A DNA stretch of 64,000 nt from Clostridium_AD sp050717515 (GCF_050717515.1 NZ_JBOITL010000019.1:124001-188000); one strand, 5' to 3'. Shown: positions 1-8,332, counted from the stretch's first letter. Notes: generated from the letters alone by a model not told the origin. Numbers and translations: made by a program.

Positions 1-100
1 ACAGGTAATATGAAGGATATTTTAGCTGTTTAAAATAAAAAACAGCTGAAATATTATAAAAATGAATAATTTATTGAAACTATGTTCAATAAATGGTAAA

Positions 101-147
101 ATGAAATAAAAATTTCATTTATTTATATAATGAAATTTTTATTTCAT
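101..147. promoter_or_regulatory. Large palindromic operator upstream of the RpiR regulator
   Basis: Two 18-base units, ATGAAATAAAAATTTCAT (101-118) and ATGAAATTTTTATTTCAT (130-147), are exact reverse complements of each other, and each unit is nearly palindromic itself (ATGAAAT..ATTTCAT). They lie just before the RpiR-type regulator gene. Inference: a dimeric or tetrameric operator for autoregulation by that regulator. RpiR/SIS regulators usually bind AT-rich palindromes of this kind. A transcribed hairpin is the alternative. Confidence 0.6.
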
Positions 148-184
148 TTAATTGAAGTTAACATAGAAAGGGTTGGGGGTTATT

Positions 185-1063
185 ATGGAAAACAGTAAAC
201 AGGATTTAATGAGGTCTATTCAAGTAAAATTTCCGCGTTTAAGCAAAGGACAAAAATTAATAGCGGAATACATTTTAAAGCATTATGATAAGGCTGCTTT
301 TATGACGGCTGCGAAATTAGGATCTAGTGTAGGGGTAAGTGAATCTACAGTTGTAAGATTTGCTAATGAGTTAGGTTTTAGTGGGTATCCAAAACTACAA
401 AAATCTCTTCAAGAATTAATTAAAAATAAATTAACTACTGTGCAAAGAATTGAATTATCTAATGATTTTATTACGCAAGAAAATGCATTGAAAGGTGTAT
501 TAAAAGCTGATATGGAGAATATCCGTGCCACTCTTGAAAAGATTAATCATAAAACTTTTGAGGATGTAGTAAATTCACTATTTAAAGCTAAAAAAATATA
601 TATAATTGGACTTAGAAGTTCCTCAGCACTGGCAGAGTTTTTAGGCTTTTATTTAAATCTAATTTTAGATAATGTTAAGGTTGTTGCCTATGGTGTTAGC
701 GATATATTTGAACAAATAATTAATGTTTCTGAAGAAGATGTACTAATTGGAATAGGATTTCCAAGATATGCTACAAGAACAATTGAAGCTTTAGCTTTTG
801 CTAAAAGTAGAAATGCTGATGTTGTAGCAATTACAGATAGTTTATTATCTCCACTTGCGGCTAAAGCTGACTACACATTAATTGCCCAAAGTAATATGGC
901 TTCCTTTGTTGATTCTTTAGTAGCACCTCTTAGTGTAATAAATGCATTAATTATTGCTGTTGGACTTCGAGAAAAAGAAAAAATTTCTAGAACATTTTCT
1001 ACTTTGGAAAGTATATGGGAAGAATATCAAGTTTATTCATATAAAGACAAAAATGAAAGATAA
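185..1063 (+). CDS. MurR/RpiR-family transcriptional regulator with SIS domain
   Basis: About 292 aa. The N-terminal ~80 residues form an RpiR-type helix-turn-helix (SKGQKLIAEYIL, then VSESTVVRFANELGFSGYPKL). A sugar isomerase (SIS) domain follows from about residue 120, with IYIIGLRSSSALAEF marking the phosphosugar-binding loop. Family knowledge: such proteins sense a phosphosugar and control sugar or amino-sugar catabolism. A TTG at 173 is in frame but sits directly on the GAAAGGG. ATG at 185, preceded by GGGGG at five bases, is the better start. The palindromic operator upstream suggests autoregulation. No sugar gene follows; the next gene is glutamate dehydrogenase, so the ligand is unknown. 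Confidence 0.88.
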   Translation: MENSKQDLMRSIQVKFPRLSKGQKLIAEYILKHYDKAAFMTAAKLGSSVGVSESTVVRFANELGFSGYPKLQKSLQELIKNKLTTVQRIELSNDFITQENALKGVLKADMENIRATLEKINHKTFEDVVNSLFKAKKIYIIGLRSSSALAEFLGFYLNLILDNVKVVAYGVSDIFEQIINVSEEDVLIGIGFPRYATRTIEALAFAKSRNADVVAITDSLLSPLAAKADYTLIAQSNMASFVDSLVAPLSVINALIIAVGLREKEKISRTFSTLESIWEEYQVYSYKDKNER

Positions 1064-1190
1064 TTTATCTAGAATATTCCTTTAGAATAAGTATATGTAA
1101 ATGTTTACTCAATTTTTAAAAATAATATATATTTTTTTAGAAATAAAGAAGGAATAATGAAAACGATATAGAATATACTAATTATAAAGC

Positions 1191-1219
1191 AATTTAGTAT
1201 GCATATAAAATGCTAAATT
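1191..1219. repeat. Imperfect inverted repeat in the gdhA leader
   Basis: AATTTAGTATGCAT and ATGCTAAATT form an imperfect hairpin about 35 bases before the gdhA start. It may be a 5' UTR structure or an operator. No named regulator site is recognised, and the rest of 1064-1240 shows nothing else. Confidence 0.3.
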
Positions 1220-1254
1220 GAATTTAAACATTCATTTTTAGGAGGGATTAAGTT

Positions 1255-2607
1255 ATGGAGACAAAAGCTTATATTCAACAGGTAATAGACAATGTTAAAA
1301 AGAGAAATTCTAATGAACCTGAATTTATACAAACAGTAGAAGAGGTATTAGGATCTTTAGGGCCAGTTTTAGAAAAACACCCAGAGTACATTGTAGCAAA
1401 CCTTTTAGAAAGATTCTGTGAACCAGAAAGACAAATTATGTTTAGAGTGCCATGGATTGATGATGCAGGTGTTAATCAGGTTAATCGTGGTTTTAGAGTA
1501 CAATTTAATGGATGCATAGGACCTTTTAAAGGTGGTTTAAGATTTCATCCATCAGTTTATATAGGGATAATTAAATTCCTAGGTTTTGAACAAATATTAA
1601 AGAATTCATTAACTGGACTTCCAATAGGTGGAGGTAAAGGCGGTTCTGATTTTGATCCAAAAGGAAAATCAGATAATGAGATAATGAGATTCTGCCAAAG
1701 CTTTATGACTGAGCTTTATAGACACATAGGACCAGATGTGGACGTTCCAGCTGGAGATATTGGTGTTGGCGGACGTGAAATTGGTTACTTATTTGGACAA
1801 TACAGAAGAATTAAAGGGAATTTCGAAAATGGAGTTCTTACAGGAAAAGGTTTATCATATGGTGGAAGTTTAGGAAGACCAAGCGCTACAGGCTTCGGTA
1901 TAGCTTATTTCTGTGAAGAAATGCTTAAACATGAAGGAACAGATTTCAAAGGCAAAACAGTAGCTACTTCAGGTTTTGGAAATGTTGCTTGGGGTCTTTG
2001 TAAAAAAGTTGAACAATTAGGTGGTAAAGTAGTAACACTTTCTGGACCAGACGGATACATATATGACCCAGCTGGAGTACTTGGCGAAAAAGTAGATTAC
2101 ATGGTTGAAATGTTACGTGAAAACAAAGGCGCAAGAGTTAAAGATTATGCTGACAAGTATGGTTGTGAATTCTTCGCTGGAGAAAAACCATGGGGTGTAA
2201 AAGTTGATATAGTAATACCATGTGCAACGCAAAACGATATTCATATTCAGCACGCTAAACAAATAGTTGCAAATGGAATAACAATGGTTTGTGAAGGTGC
2301 TAATATGCCATGTACTAACGAAGCAGTTGATTACTTCTTAGAAATGGGAGTTAAAGTAGGACCATCTAAGGCTGCAAATGCAGGTGGAGTTGCTACATCA
2401 GCACTTGAAATGAGTCAAAATAGTATGAGATTATCATGGACTGATGAAGAAGTTGATGCAAAATTACATGCAATAATGTTAAACATATACAAAAATTGTA
2501 GAGATTCTGCTGAAGAATTTGGATTTGGTTATAACCTAGTTAAAGGAGCTAACATTGCTGGATTTGTAAGAGTTGCAGAAGCAATGCACGCACAAGGAAG
2601 TTATTAA
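1255..2607 (+). CDS. gdhA: Glutamate dehydrogenase (hexameric type)
   Basis: 450 aa, the usual length of the hexameric clostridial enzyme. It interconverts glutamate and 2-oxoglutarate plus ammonia in the cytosol. Visible motifs are the substrate-site segment GPFKGGLRFHPSV, the catalytic-lysine segment PIGGGKGGSDFDPKG, the catalytic-Asp region VPAGDIGVGGREIG, and the dinucleotide fold GFGNVAWG in the C-terminal half. ATG at 1255 has an AGGAGGG Shine-Dalgarno. Monocistronic: it stands between a regulator gene and a clear intrinsic terminator. Cofactor preference (NAD or NADP) cannot be decided by eye. Confidence 0.97.
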   Translation: METKAYIQQVIDNVKKRNSNEPEFIQTVEEVLGSLGPVLEKHPEYIVANLLERFCEPERQIMFRVPWIDDAGVNQVNRGFRVQFNGCIGPFKGGLRFHPSVYIGIIKFLGFEQILKNSLTGLPIGGGKGGSDFDPKGKSDNEIMRFCQSFMTELYRHIGPDVDVPAGDIGVGGREIGYLFGQYRRIKGNFENGVLTGKGLSYGGSLGRPSATGFGIAYFCEEMLKHEGTDFKGKTVATSGFGNVAWGLCKKVEQLGGKVVTLSGPDGYIYDPAGVLGEKVDYMVEMLRENKGARVKDYADKYGCEFFAGEKPWGVKVDIVIPCATQNDIHIQHAKQIVANGITMVCEGANMPCTNEAVDYFLEMGVKVGPSKAANAGGVATSALEMSQNSMRLSWTDEEVDAKLHAIMLNIYKNCRDSAEEFGFGYNLVKGANIAGFVRVAEAMHAQGSY

Positions 2608-2634
2608 TTAATAAATTAATAAGTAATCGTTTTA

Positions 2635-2665
2635 AGAGAATCCCTTTAATGGGATTCTCTTTTTA
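2635..2665 (+). terminator. Intrinsic terminator of gdhA
   Basis: Perfect 10-bp stem AGAGAATCCC / GGGATTCTCT with a 6-base loop, followed by TTTT, 28 bases after the gdhA stop. Confidence 0.93.
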
Positions 2666-2891
2666 ATTTCAAAACTTATATCAGAAACATGATTTTTAAA
2701 ACTTTATAGTAAAGAGCATTATTTGGTATAAAAATTAAATTGTAAACTAAATGTATACCTAGGATTGAGCCAGTATATTTAGTAATATAGCATTATAATT
2801 AGAAGGGAACTAGTATTGTACTTTTGCTAAAGTAGGGTTTAATGTTAGGCACAGCGAGATACTGGATATCAGATTATATAAGGAGCAAACA

Positions 2892-4273
2892 ATGAAAAAT
2901 TTAAAAAATCTCAATAAAAAAAGAATAGATATTGATGAGTTGCAAGAATATCTTAATATAAGTCATTATATGGATCTAGTAAGTGTAGTAGTTAAAGGAA
3001 GAAGAATTAATATCAAAGGAAAACACATTTAATATAATTCGTGATACCATAGCAGATATAAATAAAACTATAGAAAAAACAAACAAAATAATAAGAACGA
3101 AGGAAAGTGAATTACAAAAACTAAAAAGGGAAATAGAAGATTTTAATTCACTTTCAAAAAGTTATGAAAGATATACTTTTGATAAGAAAAAGCTAGATGA
3201 TCTTTCTGAAAATATAACGCATTCAAGGGCTTAACAAATATAGCGGAGAGCTTAGGCGTGATTATAGACAGTCATTAGATGAAGAAGCAAAGAAAAGTCT
3301 TGCGCTCAGTAATGAAATAAATAGAGTATCAAGAAAACCATTATTTTTAAATGATGATTTTTTTAAAAAGTCCTTAGAAACTATTGAAAGAAGTATAGAT
3401 AAGCCAAATATTGTAATAGAAAACTTGAACATAACACTAGATGCCCACAAGGCATTAATGGAAAAACTTCAAGCAGATATTGATTTAATAACTAGAGAAA
3501 AAGATAATGTAGCTCAAAGTATTTACGAATATGTGCTAGAAGTGCATGCAAATATGGGTAAAATTGACAATAACTCTTCAATAAAAATAAGAGATAAATA
3601 TGTAAAGATGCTAAGTATAAAATTGCCAGAGTGGGAACCTAACAGTGAGCTTTATAGATTAAGAGTTAATGACTTTTTAGAAGCTCTCACTATAAAAGCG
3701 CTTGCAAGACTTCAAAGCAATGAAAATATAGAAGACTTAATATCTAAGAGTATTAATACCCGTGATCTTTACAATGAAGTTGTATCTATAAGCAATATAG
3801 AGGTTAAACTGTATAAAATAGAAGAGGATAGACAAATTCAATTAGGTTGGAATGAAATCGCACTAAACTTAGGGGGAGAAGGCTTCCTTTCAGCCTTTGT
3901 AATATTATCAAGTCTTTTATCCTACATGAGACGCGATGAAACAGATATATTTGCAAGCAATGAAGATGGAAAAGTTCTCATAATGGTTAACCCATTTGCT
4001 CAAACTAATGCAGAACACTTATTAAAACCTCTTATGGATATAGCTAAGAAAAGTAACACGCAGCTTATTTGTTTGTCGGGACTCGGCGGGGAATCTGTAT
4101 TAAATAGGTTTGACAATATATATGTGCTGGATTTAGTACCATCAAAGCTTAAAAGTGGGTTAAAGTATTTAAAATCAGAGCATATAAAAGGGGAAGAATA
4201 TATAGAAACTATAGTTGCTTCAAGATTTAAATTAGAAGAAGAAGTAGCTGTTGATCAAATGGAACTTTTTTAA
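2892..4273 (+). pseudogene. Decayed SMC/Rad50-like ATPase, C-terminal remnant
   Basis: An ATG at 2892 opens 46 codons and stops at 3032. The next reading frame continues with coiled-coil sequence (NKTIEKTNKIIRTKESELQK) up to a stop near 3232. After another frame change the sequence is open from about 3222 to 4273. That last stretch (an isolated 282-aa frame from a TTG at 3425) holds the C-terminal ATPase half: LGGEGFLSAFVILSSLLSYM resembles an ABC signature, and KVLIMVNPFAQTNAEHL is a Walker-B position. In SMC-like proteins the latter usually reads ..D-N/P.., so V replaces the expected Asp. No Walker A remains. The gene is therefore broken by frameshifts and truncated; the exact family was not identified. 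Confidence 0.75.
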
Positions 4274-4349
4274 AGTTCATATATGAAATTCCTTATTGAC
4301 AATAGTAATAGCAACCAATATAATGTAACAAATGGAAAATTTATAAATA

Positions 4350-4622
4350 CTATGAAGAGAAGAGTAAGTTTGGGAAAAAGTTATAGCGAGCCAATGATGG
4401 TGTGAGATTGGTATGGAAACCTTAACCGAAAAACATCTTGGAGTATCCAACTGAAAGCAATGCTTTAAAAAGCAAGTAGGTGAGGACGGTATAACACCGT
4501 TAAAAGTGATCAGTATCGAATATTATTCCGTACTGCAGCGTGAGTGATTATTTTTATAATAATCTAGGTGGTACCACGGAAGTTAAACCTTTCGTCCTAT
4601 AGTAGGATGAAAGGTTTTTTTT
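4350..4622 (+). promoter_or_regulatory. T-box leader (tRNA-Asn specifier AAC) with terminator
   Basis: All landmarks are present. The specifier-loop 5' side AAGAGTAAG is near 4358-4367, and the distal stem AGCGAGCC..GGTGTGAG..GGT is at 4385-4412. The specifier segment GAA-A-AAC-A-TCTTGGAG spans 4428-4443. The T-box AGGTGGTACCACGG is at 4566-4579. The terminator stem AACCTTTCGTCCTA / TAGGATGAAAGGTT ends in TTTTTTTT (to 4622). Aligned by the GAA-A-NNN-A spacing of the known glyQS leader, the specifier is AAC (4432-4434), asparagine. Uncharged tRNA-Asn should then allow read-through into the S66 peptidase gene 30 bases downstream. Confidence 0.93.
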
Positions 4623-4652
4623 GTTTTTTGAAATATAAGAGGAGGAATTATA

Positions 4653-5648
4653 ATGGATAGCATAATGAAATTAAAAAAAGGAGATTTGATTGGTATATTT
4701 TCACCCTCATCACCTATAACAGACACTTGTCCTAAAAGATTTGAAAGAGCAAAGAAATATATAGAAAACAAGGGGTTTAAAATAGTTGAAGGAAATTTAA
4801 CGAGGAAATGTGATTTTTATAGGTCAGGAAGTATTAAAGATAGGGCAGATGAATTAAATAGTTTAATTAGAAACCCAGATATAAAATGCATTATGGCTAC
4901 TATCGGAGGTATGAATTCAAATTCGATTCTTCCTTATATAGATTATGAAGCATTTAAAAGAAATCCTAAAATAATAATAGGATATTCAGATATTACTGCG
5001 ATTTTACTTGGCATATATGCAAAAACAGGAATAAACACTTATTATGGACCTGCATTGGTAGCATCCTTTGGAGAATTATCTCCTTTTGTTGATTGGACTT
5101 ATAATTATTTTAAAGAAATCACTGCAGATGAAATAAAAATTCCTTATGATTTAGAAGTTCCGGAATATTGGACAGATGAATGTATTAATTGGGAAACACA
5201 AGATAGAAATAAAGAAAAAAGGGAAAACCAATGGATTACAGTTTATGAGGGTATAGCTAAGGGGAGAGTAATTGGTGGTAATTTAAATACAATACAAGGT
5301 ATATGGGGTAGTGAATATATGCCAGTAATAGAAGAGGGTGATATATTTTTTATGGAGGATTCATTAAAAGATGCAGCAACAATAGAAAGAAGTTTTTCCT
5401 TTTTAAAAGTGAATGGTATTTTTGAAAAGATATCTGGAATAATTCTTGGTAAGCATGAATTATTTGATGATTTGAAAACGGGTAGAAAGCCATATGAAAT
5501 TCTTTTAGAAGTATTAGGTGATAGAAAAATACCATTTGTTGCAGATTTTGATTGTTGCCATACACACCCTATGATAACTCTACCTCTAGGATGTGAAATA
5601 GAATTAGATGCCACAAATAAAAAAATAACTATTATTGGTGAATGGTAA
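4653..5648 (+). CDS. mccF: LD-carboxypeptidase, MccF (microcin C self-immunity) type, peptidase S66
   Basis: 331 aa, normal for S66. The nucleophile segment is IIGYSDITAIL (Ser in GYSD, ~residue 112) with YYGPAL behind it. The MccF-like stretch EDSLKDAATIERSFSFLK precedes IILGKHE, and the catalytic-His region CHTHPMITLPLG is near the C terminus. Family knowledge: MccF cleaves the amide between the aminoacyl residue and the nucleotide of processed microcin C and related aminoacyl-AMP mimics; other S66 enzymes cut L,D-bonds in peptidoglycan tetrapeptides. ATG at 4653 has GAGGAGG upstream. Control by a tRNA-Asn T-box favours detoxification of a synthetase inhibitor over wall recycling. The symbol rests on family resemblance. 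Confidence 0.85.
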   Translation: MDSIMKLKKGDLIGIFSPSSPITDTCPKRFERAKKYIENKGFKIVEGNLTRKCDFYRSGSIKDRADELNSLIRNPDIKCIMATIGGMNSNSILPYIDYEAFKRNPKIIIGYSDITAILLGIYAKTGINTYYGPALVASFGELSPFVDWTYNYFKEITADEIKIPYDLEVPEYWTDECINWETQDRNKEKRENQWITVYEGIAKGRVIGGNLNTIQGIWGSEYMPVIEEGDIFFMEDSLKDAATIERSFSFLKVNGIFEKISGIILGKHELFDDLKTGRKPYEILLEVLGDRKIPFVADFDCCHTHPMITLPLGCEIELDATNKKITIIGEW

Positions 5649-5685
5649 AGATTAGATCATCCAAATAGAAAAGTGGAGTTTCAAT

Positions 5686-5721
5686 AAAAATAAACTCTTG
5701 ATTTTTCAAGAGTTTATTTTT
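5686..5721. terminator. Intrinsic terminator after mccF
   Basis: Stem TAAACTCTTGA / TCAAGAGTTTA with A-rich and T-rich flanks (AAAAA..TTTTTG), 40 bases after the mccF stop. The symmetrical flanks could work in both directions. Confidence 0.85.
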
Positions 5722-5791
5722 GTGCCCCATCTATATTCCATATAGAATATGCTAATAAAACTATAAAAAAGAAAAAAATTCCAAAAAAATA

Positions 5792-5841
5792 TTGACAATT
5801 TTATAAGAATGGAATACTATATTATTAAATGATGTATCATT
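5792..5841 (+). promoter_or_regulatory. SigA promoter and candidate PadR operator
   Basis: TTGACA (5792-5797), a 17-base spacer and TACTAT (5815-5820) form a good vegetative promoter. The palindrome AATGATGTATCATT (5828-5841) sits at the expected transcription start and would block it if bound. Inference: autoregulatory site of the PadR-type gene 40 bases downstream. Confidence 0.65.
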
Positions 5842-5881
5842 AAATGATATGCGTAACAGATAATATTAAGGGAGTGAAAAG

Positions 5882-6238
5882 GTGGCTAGGGGAAAAGATT
5901 TAGATGAGGATATATTAACGGATTCAACCTACTGTATTTTACTTACGCTAGTGAGGCCTATGCATGGGTATGGAATAATGCAAGCGATCAAAGAATTTTC
6001 AAAAGGTGATATGATTATAGGTCCAGCAAGTCTTTATACAATTATAAAAAAGCTACAAAGTGCAGAATTAATTCAATTATTAGAAGATGATGAAGAAAGA
6101 CGTAAGACGTATATGCTAACTTTTAAGGGCAAAAAAATATTAAAAAAAGACATTAAGAGAAGAATTACTATGGTGAGGTATGGAGAAGAAGCATTAAAAT
6201 ATTTAGAAGAGGAGGATATTAGTGGAAAAGAAATATAG
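5882..6238 (+). CDS. PadR-family transcriptional regulator
   Basis: 118 aa from a GTG start with GGGAGTG five bases upstream. It is a single winged helix of the PadR type: DSTYCILLTLVRPMHGYGIMQAI, then GPASLYTIIKKLQSAELIQLLEDDEERRKTYMLTFKGKKIL (recognition helix and wing), and a short C-terminal dimerisation helix. PadR proteins repress neighbouring membrane or efflux genes until a ligand binds. The gene overlaps the following DUF2812 gene by 17 bases, a pairing often seen in Firmicutes. Its ligand is unknown. Confidence 0.92.
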   Translation: MARGKDLDEDILTDSTYCILLTLVRPMHGYGIMQAIKEFSKGDMIIGPASLYTIIKKLQSAELIQLLEDDEERRKTYMLTFKGKKILKKDIKRRITMVRYGEEALKYLEEEDISGKEI

Positions 6239-6794
6239 GTATATAATGAATATGGGGCTAGCTTTTGATGAAGATAGAGCTATGAAAAAATTAAGTCAAA
6301 TGGCTAAAGAGGGTTGGATTCTTAAAGAAATGTCTTTGTCTAGGTATAAATTAGTAAAAGGTCAACCAAAGGAAATAGTTTATTCTATGGATTACAAAGA
6401 ATTAAGTAAACACGATAATGAGTATTTCAAGTTATTTCAGAGTAGTGGATGGGAGCATATGTGTTCTTATGGACCTTATCATTTTTTTTCAGCTCTACCT
6501 GAAACTGTTCCAATATACACAGAAAAAGAGAACTATTTAAGTAAGTATGAAAAATCAAAAGATGTGTCTAAAAAAGCAGCAATTATATCAATAGTAATAC
6601 TTATTTTTGTAAACCTAATTGGATTTTTACTAGTAAACAGAATAGAAGAAACAATGATAAAAAATCAAATCCTACTTATAGCTTTTATTATAGGTTTAAT
6701 TTCGGTAGTCATTGCAGTGCCTTCACTTATGGTATATACTGCATATTATTTAAAAGAAAAAAGAATTTTAAACAACAAGGACAAAATGAATTAA
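6222..6794 (+). CDS. DUF2812 membrane protein, partner of PadR
   Basis: 190 aa from a GTG start inside the PadR gene, preceded by GAGGAGG (6211-6216). The soluble N-terminal ~115 residues match DUF2812, with a short beta-rich pattern (FDEDRAMKKLSQMAKEGWILKEM, YKLVKGQPKEIVYSMDY, SGWEHMCSYGPYHFF). Two hydrophobic helices follow (about residues 124-142 and 150-175). Known only as a frequent PadR neighbour; a role as membrane-bound co-sensor or target of the regulator is inference. Confidence 0.8.
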   Translation: MEKKYRYIMNMGLAFDEDRAMKKLSQMAKEGWILKEMSLSRYKLVKGQPKEIVYSMDYKELSKHDNEYFKLFQSSGWEHMCSYGPYHFFSALPETVPIYTEKENYLSKYEKSKDVSKKAAIISIVILIFVNLIGFLLVNRIEETMIKNQILLIAFIIGLISVVIAVPSLMVYTAYYLKEKRILNNKDKMN

Positions 6795-6821
6795 TCTTTA
6801 TAGGTAATAATATAAATATAG

Positions 6822-6847
6822 TGAACTTTTTAATCAATATAGGCGTT
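6822..6847 (+). promoter_or_regulatory. ECF (SigY-type) promoter of the sigma operon
   Basis: TGAAC (6822-6826), 17 bases, CGTT (6844-6847). The TGAAC/CGTc pattern is the one described for Bacillus SigY. The block TGAACTTTTT..CGTTAAAG recurs upstream of the 8125 gene of the same operon, which supports autoregulation by the sigma factor encoded next. Confidence 0.72.
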
Positions 6848-6872
6848 AAAGGAGTACTGGGAGTGATTATTA

Positions 6873-7403
6873 TTGGATGAACTAGAACTTATTAGTAAGG
6901 CTAAGGAGGGAAATAAAAGCGCATTAAATACTCTTTTAAAAGATAACCTTAATATTTTAAAAGGTTATGTTGTTAAAATGGTAGGAGACCAACATTTGGC
7001 ACAGGATATTATTCAGGATGCGTTGCTTAAAGCTGTGCTTAATATAAATAAGTTTGAGCCTCGAGCAAAATTTTCTACTTGGTTAATAAAAATAGCTACT
7101 AATGTTTATAGAGATTATTTAAGAAAGAATAAATTTTTGGGGTTAGCAGATGAAGAGATGGTTCATAGTGGTAATCAAGTAGAGGATATTGTAATATCAA
7201 ATTATGAATATAGAGAAATAATGAAAATAATTTTAAAGTTACCCTATGAGAAAAGGGTTGTATTTATTTTAAAACACTATTACGGTTATAAATATGAAGA
7301 AATATCACAAATTATAGGATGTCCCCTTGGAACAGTTCGGTCAAGACTTCATAATGCTGTAAAATATATAATAAAAGAAATTGAGAGAAAGGAGATTATA
7401 TGA
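6873..7403 (+). CDS. sigY: ECF RNA polymerase sigma factor, SigY-like
   Basis: 176 aa. Region 2 (about residues 22-95) contains AQDIIQDALLKAVLNINKFEP and FSTWLIKIATNVYRDYLRK. Region 4 (about 115-170) contains LPYEKRVVFILKHYYGYKYEEISQIIGCPLGTVRSRLHNAVK, the -35-binding helix-turn-helix. The TTG start is preceded by GGGAG; the nearby GTG frame stops at once. Gene order (sigma, small membrane-linked protein, two ~70-aa membrane proteins, ABC ATPase, ABC permease) equals sigY-yxlCDEFG of Bacillus subtilis. The symbol is by synteny plus resemblance. The likely stimulus is cell-envelope or antimicrobial stress (inference). Confidence 0.85.
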   Translation: MDELELISKAKEGNKSALNTLLKDNLNILKGYVVKMVGDQHLAQDIIQDALLKAVLNINKFEPRAKFSTWLIKIATNVYRDYLRKNKFLGLADEEMVHSGNQVEDIVISNYEYREIMKIILKLPYEKRVVFILKHYYGYKYEEISQIIGCPLGTVRSRLHNAVKYIIKEIERKEII

Positions 7404-7811
7404 ATGGTGGATTCTGATAAAATTAAAAAATCTTTGATTGATGAATTTTACAATGAAGAGCAGGAGAAAGTATCTAGAAAAACAATGGATAGCTATGAAA
7501 TTGCAGAATTTAAAAGTAAACTAAATTCCATCAGTGAGAAAATGGATGTACTAAATGATGATGTATTCGATTTTGATATAGATACATTAAGCATAATAGA
7601 GCAAGGGGAGTGTATAAAAGAAAATAGTAAGAATAAAAAAGAATTCTTTTTGTTTATATTATTATCCACTATAATCCTTTCTTTAGGTGCCATAGCCATT
7701 ATCAAAACAGGTCCTAAGATACTTATTATTTCACAGATTATTATAGTTACCATTGCTCCTTGGATAATAATACCTGTACTAGTAATCAAAAGAAAGAGAA
7801 GTGAAGCTTAA
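7404..7811 (+). CDS. yxlC: YxlC-like putative anti-sigma partner
   Basis: 135 aa beginning directly after the sigma stop, with AAGGAG at good spacing. The acidic soluble N-terminal half (to about residue 75) precedes two hydrophobic helices (about 80-100 and 104-125) and a basic end (KRKRSEA). In B. subtilis YxlC is one of the negative regulators of SigY. Sequence similarity could not be verified by eye; the assignment rests on position and topology. Stop and next start overlap (TAATG). Confidence 0.6.
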   Translation: MVDSDKIKKSLIDEFYNEEQEKVSRKTMDSYEIAEFKSKLNSISEKMDVLNDDVFDFDIDTLSIIEQGECIKENSKNKKEFFLFILLSTIILSLGAIAIIKTGPKILIISQIIIVTIAPWIIIPVLVIKRKRSEA

Positions 7812-8023
7812 TGGTGCCTTCAAATAATTTGTTAATTATACTATTAGCAATAGCTATTCCTATTTTATTAATACAGGGAGCTTGGGTATTTCGTGATGCC
7901 AGAAAACGTAAAGAAAAATATTATTGGCTTTGGGGAATTTTTGCACTGATTAATACACCAGGTAATCTTATTATTTATCTATTAGTAACACGAGTAATAT
8001 TAAATAATAAAAAGAAAAGTTAG
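7811..8023 (+). CDS. yxlD: YxlD-like small membrane protein
   Basis: 70 aa with two hydrophobic helices (residues 5-25 and about 40-63) flanking a basic loop DARKRKEKYYW. The aromatic/glycine pattern YYWLWGIFALINTPGN recalls the short phospholipase-D N-terminal (PLDc_N) type membrane hairpins. Its start overlaps the previous stop by one base. By position it equals YxlD, part of the SigY-inhibiting set. Its stop codon lies in the stem of a terminator. Confidence 0.6.
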   Translation: MVPSNNLLIILLAIAIPILLIQGAWVFRDARKRKEKYYWLWGIFALINTPGNLIIYLLVTRVILNNKKKS

Positions 8024-8053
8024 TTGCTAATTTCTTAGCAACTAACTTTTTTT
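8017..8053 (+). terminator. Intrinsic terminator inside the sigma operon
   Basis: Perfect 14-bp stem AAGTTAGTTGCTAA / TTAGCAACTAACTT with a 4-base loop and TTTTTTT. It overlaps the stop of the YxlD-like gene and precedes a second ECF promoter, so the downstream exporter genes can be transcribed separately. Confidence 0.93.
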
Positions 8054-8065
8054 AAAAAAATAAAA

Positions 8066-8090
8066 TGAACTTTTTGATCTTGATTACGTT
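8066..8090 (+). promoter_or_regulatory. Second ECF (SigY-type) promoter
   Basis: TGAAC (8066-8070), 16 bases, CGTT (8087-8090). The start TGAACTTTTT and the end CGTTAAAG are identical to the promoter at 6822, with the spacing shorter by one. It follows a terminator and precedes the 8125-10001 genes. Confidence 0.7.
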
Positions 8091-8124
8091 AAAGTTATGA
8101 AAATATAAAAAGGAGGAACGGTAT

Positions 8125-8331
8125 ATGTTTGAAGGAATGGCTTTGCTAGAGATAATAAAATTATTTGCACCTATAATTATGCTAGAGGTAGTTCTTGTGT
8201 TTTTTTGCTTATATAGATTGTCAAAGGATAGAGTGAAATTTCTACCTAAGTGGGCATGGGCTTTGATTATACTTTTTATTCAAATAATAGGTGGCATAGC
8301 TTTTTTATTAATGGGAAGAGAGCGTGATTAA
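8125..8331 (+). CDS. yxlE: YxlE-like PLDc_N-type membrane protein
   Basis: 68 aa, AAAAGGAGG Shine-Dalgarno. Two membrane helices (about 8-30 and 43-62) flank KDRVKFLPKWAWALIILFIQIIGGIAFLLMGRE, the typical tryptophan/glycine pattern of the PLDc_N (negative regulatory) hairpin that YxlE carries. Co-transcribed with the ABC genes behind its own ECF promoter. It probably damps the sigma factor or the exporter (inference). Confidence 0.7.
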   Translation: MFEGMALLEIIKLFAPIIMLEVVLVFFCLYRLSKDRVKFLPKWAWALIILFIQIIGGIAFLLMGRERD

Positions 8332-8332
8332 T

